The notes under the pieces are model-generated. The model ran no database searches. It was given only the letters and a program-made list of their open reading frames with translations, and was not told the origin of the DNA. From assembly GCA_934597255.1 (NCBI GenBank), contig CAKTQV010000006.1, positions 1 through 64,000 of the forward strand: DNA of 64,000 bases, read 5' to 3'. The first letter of the stretch is position 1; each line of letters begins with the position of its first letter. Source of the DNA: an uncultured Oscillospiraceae bacterium. Its GTDB lineage: Bacteria; Bacillota; Clostridia; Oscillospirales; Oscillospiraceae. The position numbers and the translations under genes were made by a program. This document shows positions 24,330 to 34,205 of the stretch, in pieces.

Positions 24330-25442
24330 ATGAAAAAAGTCATGATTTGCTTCGGCACGCGGCCGGAGGCCATCAAAATGTGCCCGCTGGTAAAGGCGCT
24401 CGCGCGCCGTCCGGAGGCGTTTGAGACGGTCGTGTGCGTCACGGGGCAGCACCGGGAGATGCTCCGGCAGGTGCTGGATGTGTTCGGCGTCGAGCCGAAA
24501 TACGATCTGGCTGTCATGGAGCCGCGGCAGACGCTCTTTACGATAACGGAGAAAATACTCGCGTCCATCGAGCCGGTGCTGGACAGGGAAAAGCCGGATC
24601 TGGTGCTTGTCCACGGGGACACCACCACGAGCTTTGCCTGCGCGCTGGCGGCGTTTTACAGGCAGATACCGGTCGGGCATGTGGAGGCCGGACTGCGCAC
24701 GCATGATATCCATTCGCCGTACCCGGAGGAATTCAACCGGCAGGCGGTCGGGCTCGTGGCGAAGTATCATTTTGCGCCGACGGAAACGGCCAGAGACAAT
24801 CTGCTGCGCGAGGGAAAGGACCCGGCGCACATCTGCGTCACGGGAAATACCGGGATCGACGCGCTGAAAACGACGGTGCGCGGCGACTATGAAAGCGAGC
24901 TGCTGGACTGGGCGGCGGGCAGCCGGCTGGTGCTGCTGACGGCGCACCGGCGGGAGAATCTGGACGGCGGTATGCGGCGCGTGTTCCGGGCGATCGCCCG
25001 CGTGGCCGGGGAGCGGCCGGATGTGAAGCTCGTATTCCCCGTACACCCCAATCCGCAGGTGCAGGCGCTGGCGGATGAATACCTGCGGCATGAGCGCATA
25101 CGCCTGACCCCACCGCTGGATGTGCTGGATTTTCACAATCTGATGGCCCGGGCCTATCTGGTCCTGACGGACAGCGGCGGCATACAGGAGGAGGCTTCGG
25201 CCCTTGGAAAGCCCGTGCTCGTCCTGCGGGACACGACCGAACGGCCGGAGGGCGTTGCGGCCGGAACGCTGCGGCTGGCCGGGACCGGCGAGCGGGAGCT
25301 GTACGGCGCGTTTATCCGGCTGCTGGACGACCGGGCGGCGTATGAGCGGATGTCCGGCGCGCCGAATCCGTATGGAGACGGAACGGCCAGCGAAAAGATC
25401 GCGGCGTATCTGAGCGCGGCGGACTTAAAGAGCGCGGAATAA
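24330..25442 (+). CDS. wecB: UDP-N-acetylglucosamine 2-epimerase (non-hydrolysing)
   Basis: Interconverts UDP-GlcNAc and UDP-ManNAc. The 370-aa protein has FGTRPEAIKMCPLV at the start, HGDTTTSFA, VEAGLRTHDIHSPYPEEFNR, and LTDSGGIQEEA near the end, all family signatures. UDP-ManNAc feeds wall teichoic acid linkage units or capsule; together with the two genes upstream it suggests a ManNAc-containing surface glycan. It ends the module and is followed by a strong terminator. Confidence 0.95.
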   Translation: MKKVMICFGTRPEAIKMCPLVKALARRPEAFETVVCVTGQHREMLRQVLDVFGVEPKYDLAVMEPRQTLFTITEKILASIEPVLDREKPDLVLVHGDTTTSFACALAAFYRQIPVGHVEAGLRTHDIHSPYPEEFNRQAVGLVAKYHFAPTETARDNLLREGKDPAHICVTGNTGIDALKTTVRGDYESELLDWAAGSRLVLLTAHRRENLDGGMRRVFRAIARVAGERPDVKLVFPVHPNPQVQALADEYLRHERIRLTPPLDVLDFHNLMARAYLVLTDSGGIQEEASALGKPVLVLRDTTERPEGVAAGTLRLAGTGERELYGAFIRLLDDRAAYERMSGAPNPYGDGTASEKIAAYLSAADLKSAE

Positions 25443-25451
25443 TAAAACAGC

Positions 25452-25481
25452 AAAGGCGGCGTCCCGCAGGACGCCGCCTTT
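25452..25481 (+). terminator. Intrinsic terminator after wecB
   Basis: AAAGGCGGCGTCC and GGACGCCGCCTTT pair perfectly around CGCA. It also faces the convergent DUF1810 pseudogene and could serve both strands. Confidence 0.85.
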
Positions 25482-25517
25482 CCATGCAGAAGCGGTATTT
25501 GAAAGCGGGCGCGCCGC

Positions 25518-25940
25518 CTATTCCAGACCCAGCATCCGAAGCGTGCGGCGGTCCCGCTGCCCCTGATAATACTTGTCCAGGACCGCCTGGAAAATGCCCG
25601 GCGTGTCCGCCGCTGCGCCAAACAGCGTCATGGACGAGCGGAGCTTGCGGTCGTCCGGCCGCCCCATCACGGCGGCGGCGTCGTCCGTGTCAAGCGCCAG
25701 CAGGGCGCGGCATATCTCCGCCAGCCGCGGCCCGAGCACCGGATCGGCCAGATACGCTCCGGCCTCGCCCAGATCGCGGATGCCGTAATACGCGGACAGG
25801 GAGCTGCGGCCGAGTCCCTTCAGCTGGGGAAAGATATACCACATCCAGTGGCTCGTCTTTTTCCCGCTTTGTATCTACGCCAGCGCTCGGGGATAGCCCA
25901 GAAGCTGCGCCTGCTTAAAACGTGTCAGGTCGTATGTCAT
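25518..25940 (-). pseudogene. DUF1810 family gene interrupted by an in-frame TAG
   Basis: From ATG 25940, behind GGGAGGAG, the frame reads MTYDLTRFKQAQ and then LGYPRALA, TAG (25875-25877, codon 22), IQSGKKTSHWMWYIFPQ and on to the normal end at 25518. Family members have Glu at this codon, so a single GAG to TAG change is the simplest explanation. Everything else looks intact (HWMWYIFPQLKGLG; YQGQRD), 140 codons in all, so the loss is recent or the codon is misread/sequenced in error. The function of DUF1810 proteins is unknown. It follows the isochorismatase-like gene after 49 nt. Confidence 0.8.
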
Positions 25941-25989
25941 GCTTTGCTCCTCCCGGTGCAACCCTGCCGGCCGGGCGCTGCCGAGGCCC

Positions 25990-26487
25990 TCAGGACCCCG
26001 TAAATGCGCGAAGCTCCGCGACGGAGCACCCCTTGCTTTCATAATAGGCAAGCATTTCGGGCAGCTTCTTTTTGTCGTAGCTGGTGATGCAGTCAGACAG
26101 CACATGAACGGCATACCCGCTTTTTGCCATATTGAAGCAGGTGGATTTGACGCAGGCGGCGGCGTCTGCACCGGCGATAAAAAACTCTGTGATATCATGC
26201 TCCTGGATGAAGCCGGCGAAGCCCTCGCTCGTCAGGGCATTGCTCTTTGTTTTGACAAAGATGTTGTTGGAAGCGAGCTTCATCTCCGGCACCAGCTCCG
26301 CGCCGTGTGTGCCCGGCTTAAAGGTCCTTGTGCCCGCAGACAGGTTGTTATGCTGAATATAAACAACATACATCCCTCTGCCGGCTGCCCAGTCGATCGC
26401 CTGATTGACGCGGCCGATGATTTCCCTGTAGTTTTTTGTGATGTCATTTTGAAGGTCGATCACGACCAATGCGCTGTTTTTCGTCAT
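25990..26487 (-). CDS. Isochorismatase-like cysteine hydrolase
   Basis: The 165-aa protein from ATG 26487 (AGGAGAG upstream) has the fold's Asp in LVVIDLQND, a Lys in the FVKTKSNA segment, and a Cys in ADAAACVKSTC, the usual Asp-Lys-Cys triad of nicotinamidase/isochorismatase-type hydrolases. The substrate cannot be told; small size and the lack of nearby NAD genes make nicotinamidase unproven. The gene is visibly less GC-rich than its neighbours, which suggests acquisition. It lies 46 nt after rlmD on the same strand. Confidence 0.85.
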   Translation of the reverse strand: MTKNSALVVIDLQNDITKNYREIIGRVNQAIDWAAGRGMYVVYIQHNNLSAGTRTFKPGTHGAELVPEMKLASNNIFVKTKSNALTSEGFAGFIQEHDITEFFIAGADAAACVKSTCFNMAKSGYAVHVLSDCITSYDKKKLPEMLAYYESKGCSVAELRAFTGS

Positions 26488-26533
26488 GCGGTCTCTCCTT
26501 GCTGCTATTTCTGTTTCAAGGCTTTCCATGCGA

Positions 26534-27874
26534 TCAATTATGTGCTTTCGTCAGCAGCACCACCGTCTCGACGTGGGATGTGCGGGGGAACATATCCACG
26601 GCCCTGCAGCGGACGGCGGCGTAGCCGCGCCCGGCGAGCAGGCGAAGATCGCGGGCGAGCGTGGCGGGGTCGCAGGAGACATAGATAAGACGCTCCGGCG
26701 CCATCGCACACACGGCGTCGATCAGCTCCGCGCTCACGCCCCGGCGCGGGGGATCGACGATGACGGCGTCCGGCCGCACGCCGCGCGCGGCCAGCCGGGC
26801 GGCGGTCTCGCCCGCGTCGCCGCAGAGGTATTCGGCGGACGATACGCCGTTCTGCGCGGCGTTAAAGCGCGCATTCTCCACGGCGGAGGGAACGACGTCG
26901 CTGCCGATGAGGCGGGCGGCGTCGCGCGCGGCGGACAGGCCTATGCTCCCGGCGCCGCAGTAAAGGTCGAGAACGGTTTTTCCCGCCGGAAGGGCGTATT
27001 CGCGCACGAGCGTGTAAAGCTTTTCCGCCTGCGCGGTGTTGATCTGGAAAAAGGTCAGCGGAGACAGCCGGAAGCGCGCGCCGCAAAGCGTTTCATGCAC
27101 ATAGGGGCTGCCCCAGAGCGTTTTCATCGAATCGGTCAGAACGCCGTTGCCGGGCCGGTCGTTGAGACAAAGCAGAACGCCCGTCAGCTCCGGGCACGCC
27201 GCGCGCAGAGCCCCGTCCGCGCCGTCCGGCAGCGGTCCCGCCGCGACGATGCAGGCGAGAAAGCCCTCCGACGAGCGCCGAAGATACAGGTGCCGCACGA
27301 GGCCCCTGCCCGTCTGCTCGTCATAGGCGCTGACGCCGCGTGACTTCATCCACGCGAGCAACGCCGCCGCCGCGCGGTCGAAGGCCTCCGGCTGCAGAAA
27401 GCAGCGAGGCGTGCTCACAACGTCGTGGCTGCGGCTGCGGTAAAAGCCGCATACCGGGCCGGGGGCGAAATTGTAAATGCCCTTGTTGCGGTAGCCGTCG
27501 AGCGTATCGGCGCCAAGGATCCCGTCGGCCCGCAGCTCCAGCGCGCCGATGCGCCGCAGCGCGTCGTTGAGCCGGCCAAGCTTGAATTCCAGCTCGGCCC
27601 CGTAGCGCATGTGCATTCCCGCGCAGCCGCCGCAGCGGCCGAACACGGGACATTTCGGCTCGATGCGCGCTTCGGAGGGAGCGGAAAGAAGCGCCTCGCC
27701 GCGGCCCCACACGGCGGTTTTGTTCGCCTTCACGATCCGCACGCGCCATTGCTCGCCGGGCAGCGCCCGCGGCACGAAAACCGCCCGTCCGGCAATGCGG
27801 CATACGCCGCCGCCGTCGGCGGAGAAGGCGTCGATCTGCGCTTCATATACGTCGTTTTTTCTCAATTCATCCAT
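26534..27874 (-). CDS. rlmD: 23S rRNA (uracil-5-)-methyltransferase, RlmD/RumA family
   Basis: A SAM-dependent m5U methyltransferase. The 446-aa protein from ATG 27874 has an N-terminal TRAM domain (about 1-60), an Fe-S cluster motif CPVFGRCGGC, the SAM-binding DLYCGAGSIGLSAA, and the catalytic YVSCDPATLARDL near the end. Single-copy Firmicutes enzymes may modify two sites (RlmCD) or tRNA (TrmA); the exact uridine is not settled by sequence. The TTG-rich AT-rich upstream region (27875-28019) is shared with the divergent Mrp gene. Confidence 0.9.
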   Translation of the reverse strand: MDELRKNDVYEAQIDAFSADGGGVCRIAGRAVFVPRALPGEQWRVRIVKANKTAVWGRGEALLSAPSEARIEPKCPVFGRCGGCAGMHMRYGAELEFKLGRLNDALRRIGALELRADGILGADTLDGYRNKGIYNFAPGPVCGFYRSRSHDVVSTPRCFLQPEAFDRAAAALLAWMKSRGVSAYDEQTGRGLVRHLYLRRSSEGFLACIVAAGPLPDGADGALRAACPELTGVLLCLNDRPGNGVLTDSMKTLWGSPYVHETLCGARFRLSPLTFFQINTAQAEKLYTLVREYALPAGKTVLDLYCGAGSIGLSAARDAARLIGSDVVPSAVENARFNAAQNGVSSAEYLCGDAGETAARLAARGVRPDAVIVDPPRRGVSAELIDAVCAMAPERLIYVSCDPATLARDLRLLAGRGYAAVRCRAVDMFPRTSHVETVVLLTKAHN

Positions 27875-28019
27875 AATACCTGATATTTTAACACATAATA
27901 ACGGCATGTGCCGCCATATTTCAAAATTTTCTCTTTCTTTTTTCGGAAGTTTATGTTAACATAACTTTCTGTATAAAAGAAAATGCGGATATTATTGATA
28001 AATTTTCGGAGATGAGCCT

Positions 28020-28832
28020 ATGGACGAACTGGAACGGATAAAACAGATGAGCCCCGAACAGCAGCAGGAATACCTGTCCGAGCTACAGAAGTGCGAGCAT
28101 GACTGCTCGACCTGCCAGGCCGAGTGCTCCAGCCACGTCAGAAAGCCGGCGAAGAAGGTCATCGTTGTGACCTCCGGCAAGGGCGGCGTGGGAAAAAGCG
28201 CCGTGACGATCCTGCTGGCGAAGGCGCTTTTGAAGCAGGGGATAAAAACCGCCGTGCTGGACGCGGACATTGCCTGCCCCTCGATCCCGGCGATGCTGGG
28301 CATGCGCGAGCCGGTGCTGGGCGATATGCCGGAGCTTGCGCCCGTCGAATCGGCGGACGGGATCCCCGTGGTGTCCATCGGCATCATTTCAGCCGATCCG
28401 CTCGAGCCGGTGATCTGGCCGGGCAAGGACATGGCCAAGCTGGCCGTCTGGCTGCTCAAGGACACGAAATGGCCCGAGGGGCTGGATGTGCTTCTGATCG
28501 ACATGCCGTCCGGCGCGGGCGACATCCCGCTGGAATACTACACGACCATGCCGCTGGACTACGCGCTGGCGGTCATGGAGCCGGGCGAGCTATCCTCCGG
28601 CGCGGCGCGCCGCGCGGTCAATCTGTGCGATATGCTGCGCGTGCCCGTGATGGGCGTGGTGGAGAATTTCGCCGAGGACGATATGGAGCTGGCGGAATCC
28701 TGCCGGACGCTGCCGGTGACGGCGCGGCTGGGCTACGACGGCGCACTGCGGCGCGCGGCCTGCGGCGGCACGCTCGGCGCCTACGAAACGGACGCCTTCG
28801 ACTATCTGGCGCGCGCCATCGGGGAGCTTTGA
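28020..28832 (+). CDS. Mrp/NBP35-type P-loop ATPase
   Basis: A 270-aa ATPase of the MinD-Mrp class. N-terminal cysteines CEHDCSTCQAEC (about 24-36) precede the deviant Walker A GKGGVGKSAV (about 55), as in NBP35-like Fe-S cluster carriers, and the Walker B-type LLIDMPSGAGD follows. That suggests transient Fe-S binding and transfer, although the family has other roles. A possible GGAGATGA ribosome site lies upstream. It is followed 4 nt later by the CapA-like gene. Confidence 0.87.
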   Translation: MDELERIKQMSPEQQQEYLSELQKCEHDCSTCQAECSSHVRKPAKKVIVVTSGKGGVGKSAVTILLAKALLKQGIKTAVLDADIACPSIPAMLGMREPVLGDMPELAPVESADGIPVVSIGIISADPLEPVIWPGKDMAKLAVWLLKDTKWPEGLDVLLIDMPSGAGDIPLEYYTTMPLDYALAVMEPGELSSGAARRAVNLCDMLRVPVMGVVENFAEDDMELAESCRTLPVTARLGYDGALRRAACGGTLGAYETDAFDYLARAIGEL

Positions 28833-28836
28833 CGCC

Positions 28837-30300
28837 ATGAGGGAAAACAACGGATTTCTGACCATCCTTCTGTACATCCTGCTGGTCTTTCTGGCGGTGG
28901 GGCTGGCCGTGCTCATGTATCTGAACGTGCAGGCCAACAAGCAGCTCAACGACGAGGTGCTCGCGGCGCAGAAGGCGCAGATATACGCCGAGATGATCAC
29001 GCCGACGCCGGCGTTCACGCCGGAGCCGACGCCGGAGCCGGAGCGCAACACGGCGGACATCGTTCTCGCCTTCGGCGGCGACATGGTCGGCCAGCTTGGC
29101 CTGACCACCGAGGCAAAGCAGCCGACGGAGGGCGACAGCCAGGAGAGCGGCGGCGATTCGGAGGACGAGTCGGACAGCGCGGCCAGCGCCGTTTACGATT
29201 ACACGGCGCAGCTTTCCAACATAAGCGCGGATCTGGAGGGGGCGGACCTGGCGATGTGCACGCTCGTCGGCTCGCTGAAGGGATCGTCGGAATATGAGTC
29301 CTATCTGCTCGCGCCGAGCTTTGCCGAGGCGCTGGCGCAGACGGGCTTCACCATGGTCAGCACGGCCACGGATCACTGCCTCGATTTCGGCACGGAGGCG
29401 CTTCAATCCACCATCGCCGCCATCGGAGAGCAGGGGATGGTGAACGTCGGCACCTTCGCCGATGAGGAGAGCTTCGATCTGGCCGGCGGCATCTATACCA
29501 AGGTCATCAACGGCGCGACGTTTGCCTTTCTGACCTATACCTGGGCAACGAACGGCGTGTCGGCGGCCAGCACGCCCTATGCCGTCAATATCCTGACGAC
29601 GGACTACATGTCCGAGAAGGTCACGGTGGACTACGACCGGCTGAACGCCGATCTGACCCGCGCGAAGGACATGGGCGCGGATATGATCGTGTGCAGCGTC
29701 GCGTGGTCGGCGAACGACAGCTATTACTCCGACGTGCGCGACGGCCAGCGCGAGCTGGTGGACTATCTGTGCGAAAACGGCGCGGACATCGTGGTCGGGA
29801 GCGGACTGAAGGTCCCGCAGCCGATCGAGCTGCGGCAGGTGAAGCTTGACGACGGCAGCACGAAAAACTGCCTGATCGCCTACAGCCTCGGCAACATGCT
29901 CAACTGCCTCAACGACAGCAACACAAACCTGTCCGGCCTTCTGTACGTCACGATCCGGCGCGATATGGACGACGGAGAGGTATGGCTGGCCAGCGCCGGC
30001 TACCGGCCGCTGTTCATGCTCGACACGGACGATTACGAGGATATTGAGGAGGATTCCGCCTCCTTCAAGTACCGCCTGTTCGATCTGTACGACGCCGTGG
30101 AGCGCTTTGACCGCGTCAATTCCGGCCAGGGCGAGGACGGCGAGAGCGAGCAGATCGTCAGCGACTGCATCACGCGCGGCGTGTACGACGCGATGCTCAC
30201 CGGCGCGTCTGCGCTGAAAAACATTTTCGGCGCGGACTTTGACCTGCGCAGCGGCGGCGTGGACATCGTCGAATGGGGAAAGGCCAATCAGATCAGATAA
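28837..30300 (+). CDS. Membrane-anchored CapA-family protein (poly-gamma-glutamate synthesis type)
   Basis: 487 aa with an N-terminal membrane anchor (about 8-28), a Thr/Pro/Glu-rich stalk of TPEPTPEP type (about 52-68), then a calcineurin-like CapA domain: FGGDMVG near residue 85, TDHCLDFG, a metal-ligand NG/H-like pattern later, and GSGLKVPQP with SLGNML. CapA proteins in Gram-positives assist poly-gamma-glutamate synthesis, but many homologues act outside any such pathway; capB/capC genes are not nearby. It sits 4 nt after the Mrp gene. It overlaps the convergent ylbJ gene by 13 nt at the 3' end. Confidence 0.82.
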   Translation: MRENNGFLTILLYILLVFLAVGLAVLMYLNVQANKQLNDEVLAAQKAQIYAEMITPTPAFTPEPTPEPERNTADIVLAFGGDMVGQLGLTTEAKQPTEGDSQESGGDSEDESDSAASAVYDYTAQLSNISADLEGADLAMCTLVGSLKGSSEYESYLLAPSFAEALAQTGFTMVSTATDHCLDFGTEALQSTIAAIGEQGMVNVGTFADEESFDLAGGIYTKVINGATFAFLTYTWATNGVSAASTPYAVNILTTDYMSEKVTVDYDRLNADLTRAKDMGADMIVCSVAWSANDSYYSDVRDGQRELVDYLCENGADIVVGSGLKVPQPIELRQVKLDDGSTKNCLIAYSLGNMLNCLNDSNTNLSGLLYVTIRRDMDDGEVWLASAGYRPLFMLDTDDYEDIEEDSASFKYRLFDLYDAVERFDRVNSGQGEDGESEQIVSDCITRGVYDAMLTGASALKNIFGADFDLRSGGVDIVEWGKANQIR

Positions 30301-31202
30301 GAAAACAGAAAAGAGAACAGCGCGGCGAACAGCCCGCACAGCGCCCGGCCCGCAAGGTGCCGGGCGCATTTTATGTCCGTTCCGGCCACGGCGCCGAGCG
30401 TCTGCCCGTGGACGCTCAGACCGCCCCAGCCCAGCAGAAAGCCGGCCAGAGCCATGGTCAGCGGCCCGGCCTTCCAGCCGGAAAGCGCGCCGATGCCGCC
30501 GCCAAGCTCGAAAAAGCCGAGCGCGAACACCCGTCCCAGCCCCGGAAGAAAGCGGAAGGAATCCAGCAGCGCTGTCAGCGCGCCGAAAAAGCATACGAAG
30601 CCGCAAAGGCGCAGACAGGCGTCCAGCGCGCCGGTGACCGCGTCGGTGAACGCGGCGGCGGGGGAGCGGACGGGCGGGGGCGCCGCCGGAAGGTCCGTCC
30701 CGGCCGGAACGGCCCTGCGCCGGAAGCAGAGCCCCGTGCAGACGGCGGCGAGAACATGCGCCGCGTATAAAAGAGCGCCGGCGGCCGCGCTGTGCAGCGC
30801 GCCGCCCGCCGCGCCGAGAATGAAGGCCGGGCCGGAATTGTTGCAGAAGGCGAGAAGCCGCTCGGCCTCGTCGCGGCTGACGCGCCTCTGGCGGCGGAGC
30901 TGGGCGACGATGGAAGCGCCGAGCGGATAGCCGCCGCACAGGCCGAGAACAAAGGCCTCGGCCCCGGCGCCGGACACGCCGAACAGACGCCGCATCAACG
31001 GCCCGGCACGGCGGCTGAGCACCTCCGGCAGACCCAGCGCGTCCAGAAGCCGCGACAGCACGAACAGCGGGAAAAGAGCCGGGATGAGCGAGACGGCGCA
31101 CAGCTGCAGCGCCTGCGTCATCCCGGCGGCGACGGTTTTGGAAAAAAGAGCGGCCAGAGCGAACAGGCCGCAGGCTGCAAGCAGCGGAAGCTTTCGTTTC
31201 AT
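30288..31202 (-). CDS. ylbJ: Sporulation integral membrane protein YlbJ (nucleoside-recognition/Gate family)
   Basis: 304 aa with about eight hydrophobic helices and the family hallmarks LCGGYPLGA and FCNNSGPAFI. In B. subtilis ylbJ is a mother-cell (sigma-E) gene needed for spore resistance. The start has only a weak AGG before ATG 31202, and an upstream in-frame stop excludes an earlier start. It diverges from yqfC; the 69-bp gap has CATA-type elements. The end overlaps the CapA gene by 13 nt tail to tail. Confidence 0.88.
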   Translation of the reverse strand: MKRKLPLLAACGLFALAALFSKTVAAGMTQALQLCAVSLIPALFPLFVLSRLLDALGLPEVLSRRAGPLMRRLFGVSGAGAEAFVLGLCGGYPLGASIVAQLRRQRRVSRDEAERLLAFCNNSGPAFILGAAGGALHSAAAGALLYAAHVLAAVCTGLCFRRRAVPAGTDLPAAPPPVRSPAAAFTDAVTGALDACLRLCGFVCFFGALTALLDSFRFLPGLGRVFALGFFELGGGIGALSGWKAGPLTMALAGFLLGWGGLSVHGQTLGAVAGTDIKCARHLAGRALCGLFAALFSFLFSYLI

Positions 31203-31228
31203 GCCAACAGCCTATGCGCGCCGGGGTC

Positions 31229-31255
31229 GTATTTTTCCCGGCGGACGCATAGATT
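31229..31255 (+). promoter_or_regulatory. Possible sigma-E promoter of yqfCD
   Basis: GTATTT (31229-31234) and CATAGATT (31248-31255) with 13-bp spacing match a mother-cell sigma-E type promoter loosely. The leader would be very short, ending in the GGGGTGAT ribosome site. YqfCD are sigma-E genes in B. subtilis. Confidence 0.35.
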
Positions 31256-31271
31256 TTTTCGGGGTGATATC

Positions 31272-31544
31272 ATGCCGGAAAAGGAAAGAGCCGATGCGAG
31301 GGCGGCGCGGCGGACGGCCGTGCCGCAGGAGGGCTTCGGCTTTGCGCAGCGCATCACGATATCCGGGACGTCCCGGGTGCTCGTGGAGGGACTGCGGGCG
31401 CTGGAGGAATACGCGGCCGATAAGATCGCGGCGTCGGTGCGCGGCGGGCGCGTCGTCATCCGGGGCGAGGGGCTGCATCTGGAGGCAATGGACAAAACGG
31501 AGCTGGTCGTGTCCGGGCGTATATGGGGGGTGGAGCTGGAATGA
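31272..31544 (+). CDS. yqfC: Sporulation protein YqfC
   Basis: A 90-aa YabP/YqfC-family protein. After a variable N-terminus it has ITISGTSRVLVEGLRALEEY and ends in ELVVSGRIWGVEL, the family pattern. It acts in the mother cell with YqfD in other spore formers; role not known in detail. GGGGTGAT precedes ATG. The stop overlaps the start of yqfD by 4 nt. Confidence 0.9.
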   Translation: MPEKERADARAARRTAVPQEGFGFAQRITISGTSRVLVEGLRALEEYAADKIAASVRGGRVVIRGEGLHLEAMDKTELVVSGRIWGVELE

Positions 31545-32754
31545 AGCTGGCGCGCTTTGCAACGGGGTGGGCCGTCGTGGAGCTGGCGGGAGACGCGCCG
31601 GAGCGCGCGCTCGGCGCGGCGGCGGAGGCCGGGATACGGTTCTGGGACGCGGCCGTGCCGGAGGATTTCCGGCTCACGCTGTGCGTTTCGTATAAGGACG
31701 CCGCGGCGCTGTGCGCGCTGACGCGGCGGATGGGGCTGGACGGCCGGATCGTGCGCGCGGGCGGGCTGCCGCTTTTGTGGAAGCGGGTGCGCCGCCGCCG
31801 GGCTCTGCTGGCGGCACTGGCGCTGTGCGTGCTGGCGCTGACGGCGAGCCGCCTGTTCATCTGGCGCGTGGAGATACCCGACACGGCGGGGCTGTCCGAA
31901 AGCGAGATACGCGAGGCGCTGCGAGAGTGCGGCGTCGAAACGGGCCGCTTCTGGCCGGGCTTTTCGCAGGATCTGACGCGCAACGCGCTTTTGCGCCGGC
32001 TGCCGCAGCTTCGGTGGGCGACGGTGAATCTGCGCGGCGGCTGCGCCGAGGTGATCCTCCGGCCCGTGCGGCAGACGCCGGAGCGGGAGGCGGAGGACGT
32101 GTGCGCCAATATCGTGGCCGCGCGCGGCGGCTATGTCACGCGGGTCGAGGCGCTGCGGGGCGAGGCGGCGGTCGTGCCGGGGCAGACGGTGCTGCCCGGC
32201 GAGGTGCTGATCGTCGGGGAGGCGGTCGGACGCTATCGCTCCCACGGCGCGGAGCGCGCCATCGGAACGGTGCAGGCGCGGACGTGGTACGAGCTGAGCG
32301 CCGCGGCGCCGCTCGAGCCGCTCCGGGCGCCGCGTGGCCGCTGTGTTTCGACGCGCTGGGCGCTGATTTTCGGAAAAATACGCATAAATTTTTATAAAGG
32401 CTGTAGTATTTGCCCGGCGGCTTGTGCTAAAATGACACAGGAGACGGATCTGTCCGTGCCGGGGGTATTTCTGCTGCCGCTGCGCATCGTGCGCGAGCGG
32501 GTGTATGAGTGCGGGACGGGCGCCGCCCCGGCGGCGGATATGGCCGACCGGCTGCAGGAGCAGCTGACGCAGCGGCTCCGGTCTGCGCTGGGCGACGAGG
32601 GCGAGCTTCTGCAGGCGCGCTTTACGCAAAGCGCGGCGGACGGGTGGCTGTATGTGACCATGCACGCCGAGTGCAGCGAATCCATCGGCGTGACGGTCCC
32701 CATGACGGCGGAACAGATCGCCTCCAAATCACCGGTAACAGAGGACAGCGACGA

Positions 32755-32758
<4 letters not shown>
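31541..32758 (+). CDS. yqfD: Sporulation protein YqfD
   Basis: 405 aa, a bitopic membrane protein: a short N-terminal domain, one membrane helix (about 86-105, ALLAALALCVLALTA), then an external domain with WRVEIPDTAGLSESEI and GRYRSHGAERAIGTVQ. Part of the mother-cell programme in B. subtilis. The central segment is less GC-rich than the rest. It is coupled to yqfC by an overlapping ATGA and to phoH by 4 nt. Confidence 0.88.
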
Positions 32759-33752
<994 letters not shown>

Positions 33753-33756
<4 letters not shown>

Positions 33757-34205
33757 CGAGGCTGAAGCTGTCGCTTCGCTGTGAAAACGGCGAAAAATGC
33801 CCGCTGTCCCTCCGGCTGCGCATACGGCGCGCGGCAAAGGCCGCGCTGGAGGCTGAGCAGGTGGAGGGGAAAAACGAGCTGTCCGTGCTGCTGACGGACG
33901 ACGAGGGGATCCATGCGATCAACCTGGCACAGCGCGGCGTGGACGCGCCGACGGACGTGCTGTCGTTTCCCATGGGCGAGCGCGACCCCGCGACGGGACG
34001 CCTCGTGCTCGGGGACATGGTGCTCAACGTGGACCGGGCCCGGGCGCAGGGCGCAGAATACGGCCACGGCGCGGCGCATGAGATCAGCTATCTGACGGTC
34101 CATTCCGTTCTGCATCTGCTCGGCTACGACCATGTGGACGAGGGGCCGATGAAAAAGGAAATGCGCGCGCGCGAAAAGATCATAATGGAGAAGCTGGAAA
34201 AATGA
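33753..34205 (+). CDS. ybeY: Endoribonuclease YbeY
   Basis: A metal-dependent RNase acting in 16S rRNA maturation and ribosome quality control. The 150-aa protein has the invariant H-x3-H-x5-H as HSVLHLLGYDH and the preceding PTDVLSFPMGE. The last codon overlaps the start of era, giving tight coupling. Confidence 0.95.

Noticed and set aside
22256..24628. 790-codon open frame on the minus strand across the glycan module
   Set aside because: Same shadow effect; overlaps three solid genes and their promoter.
27875..28019. Promoter for the Mrp gene
   Set aside because: TATAAA at 27972-27977 has no -35 partner at 16-18 bp; the region is AT-rich but not diagnostic.
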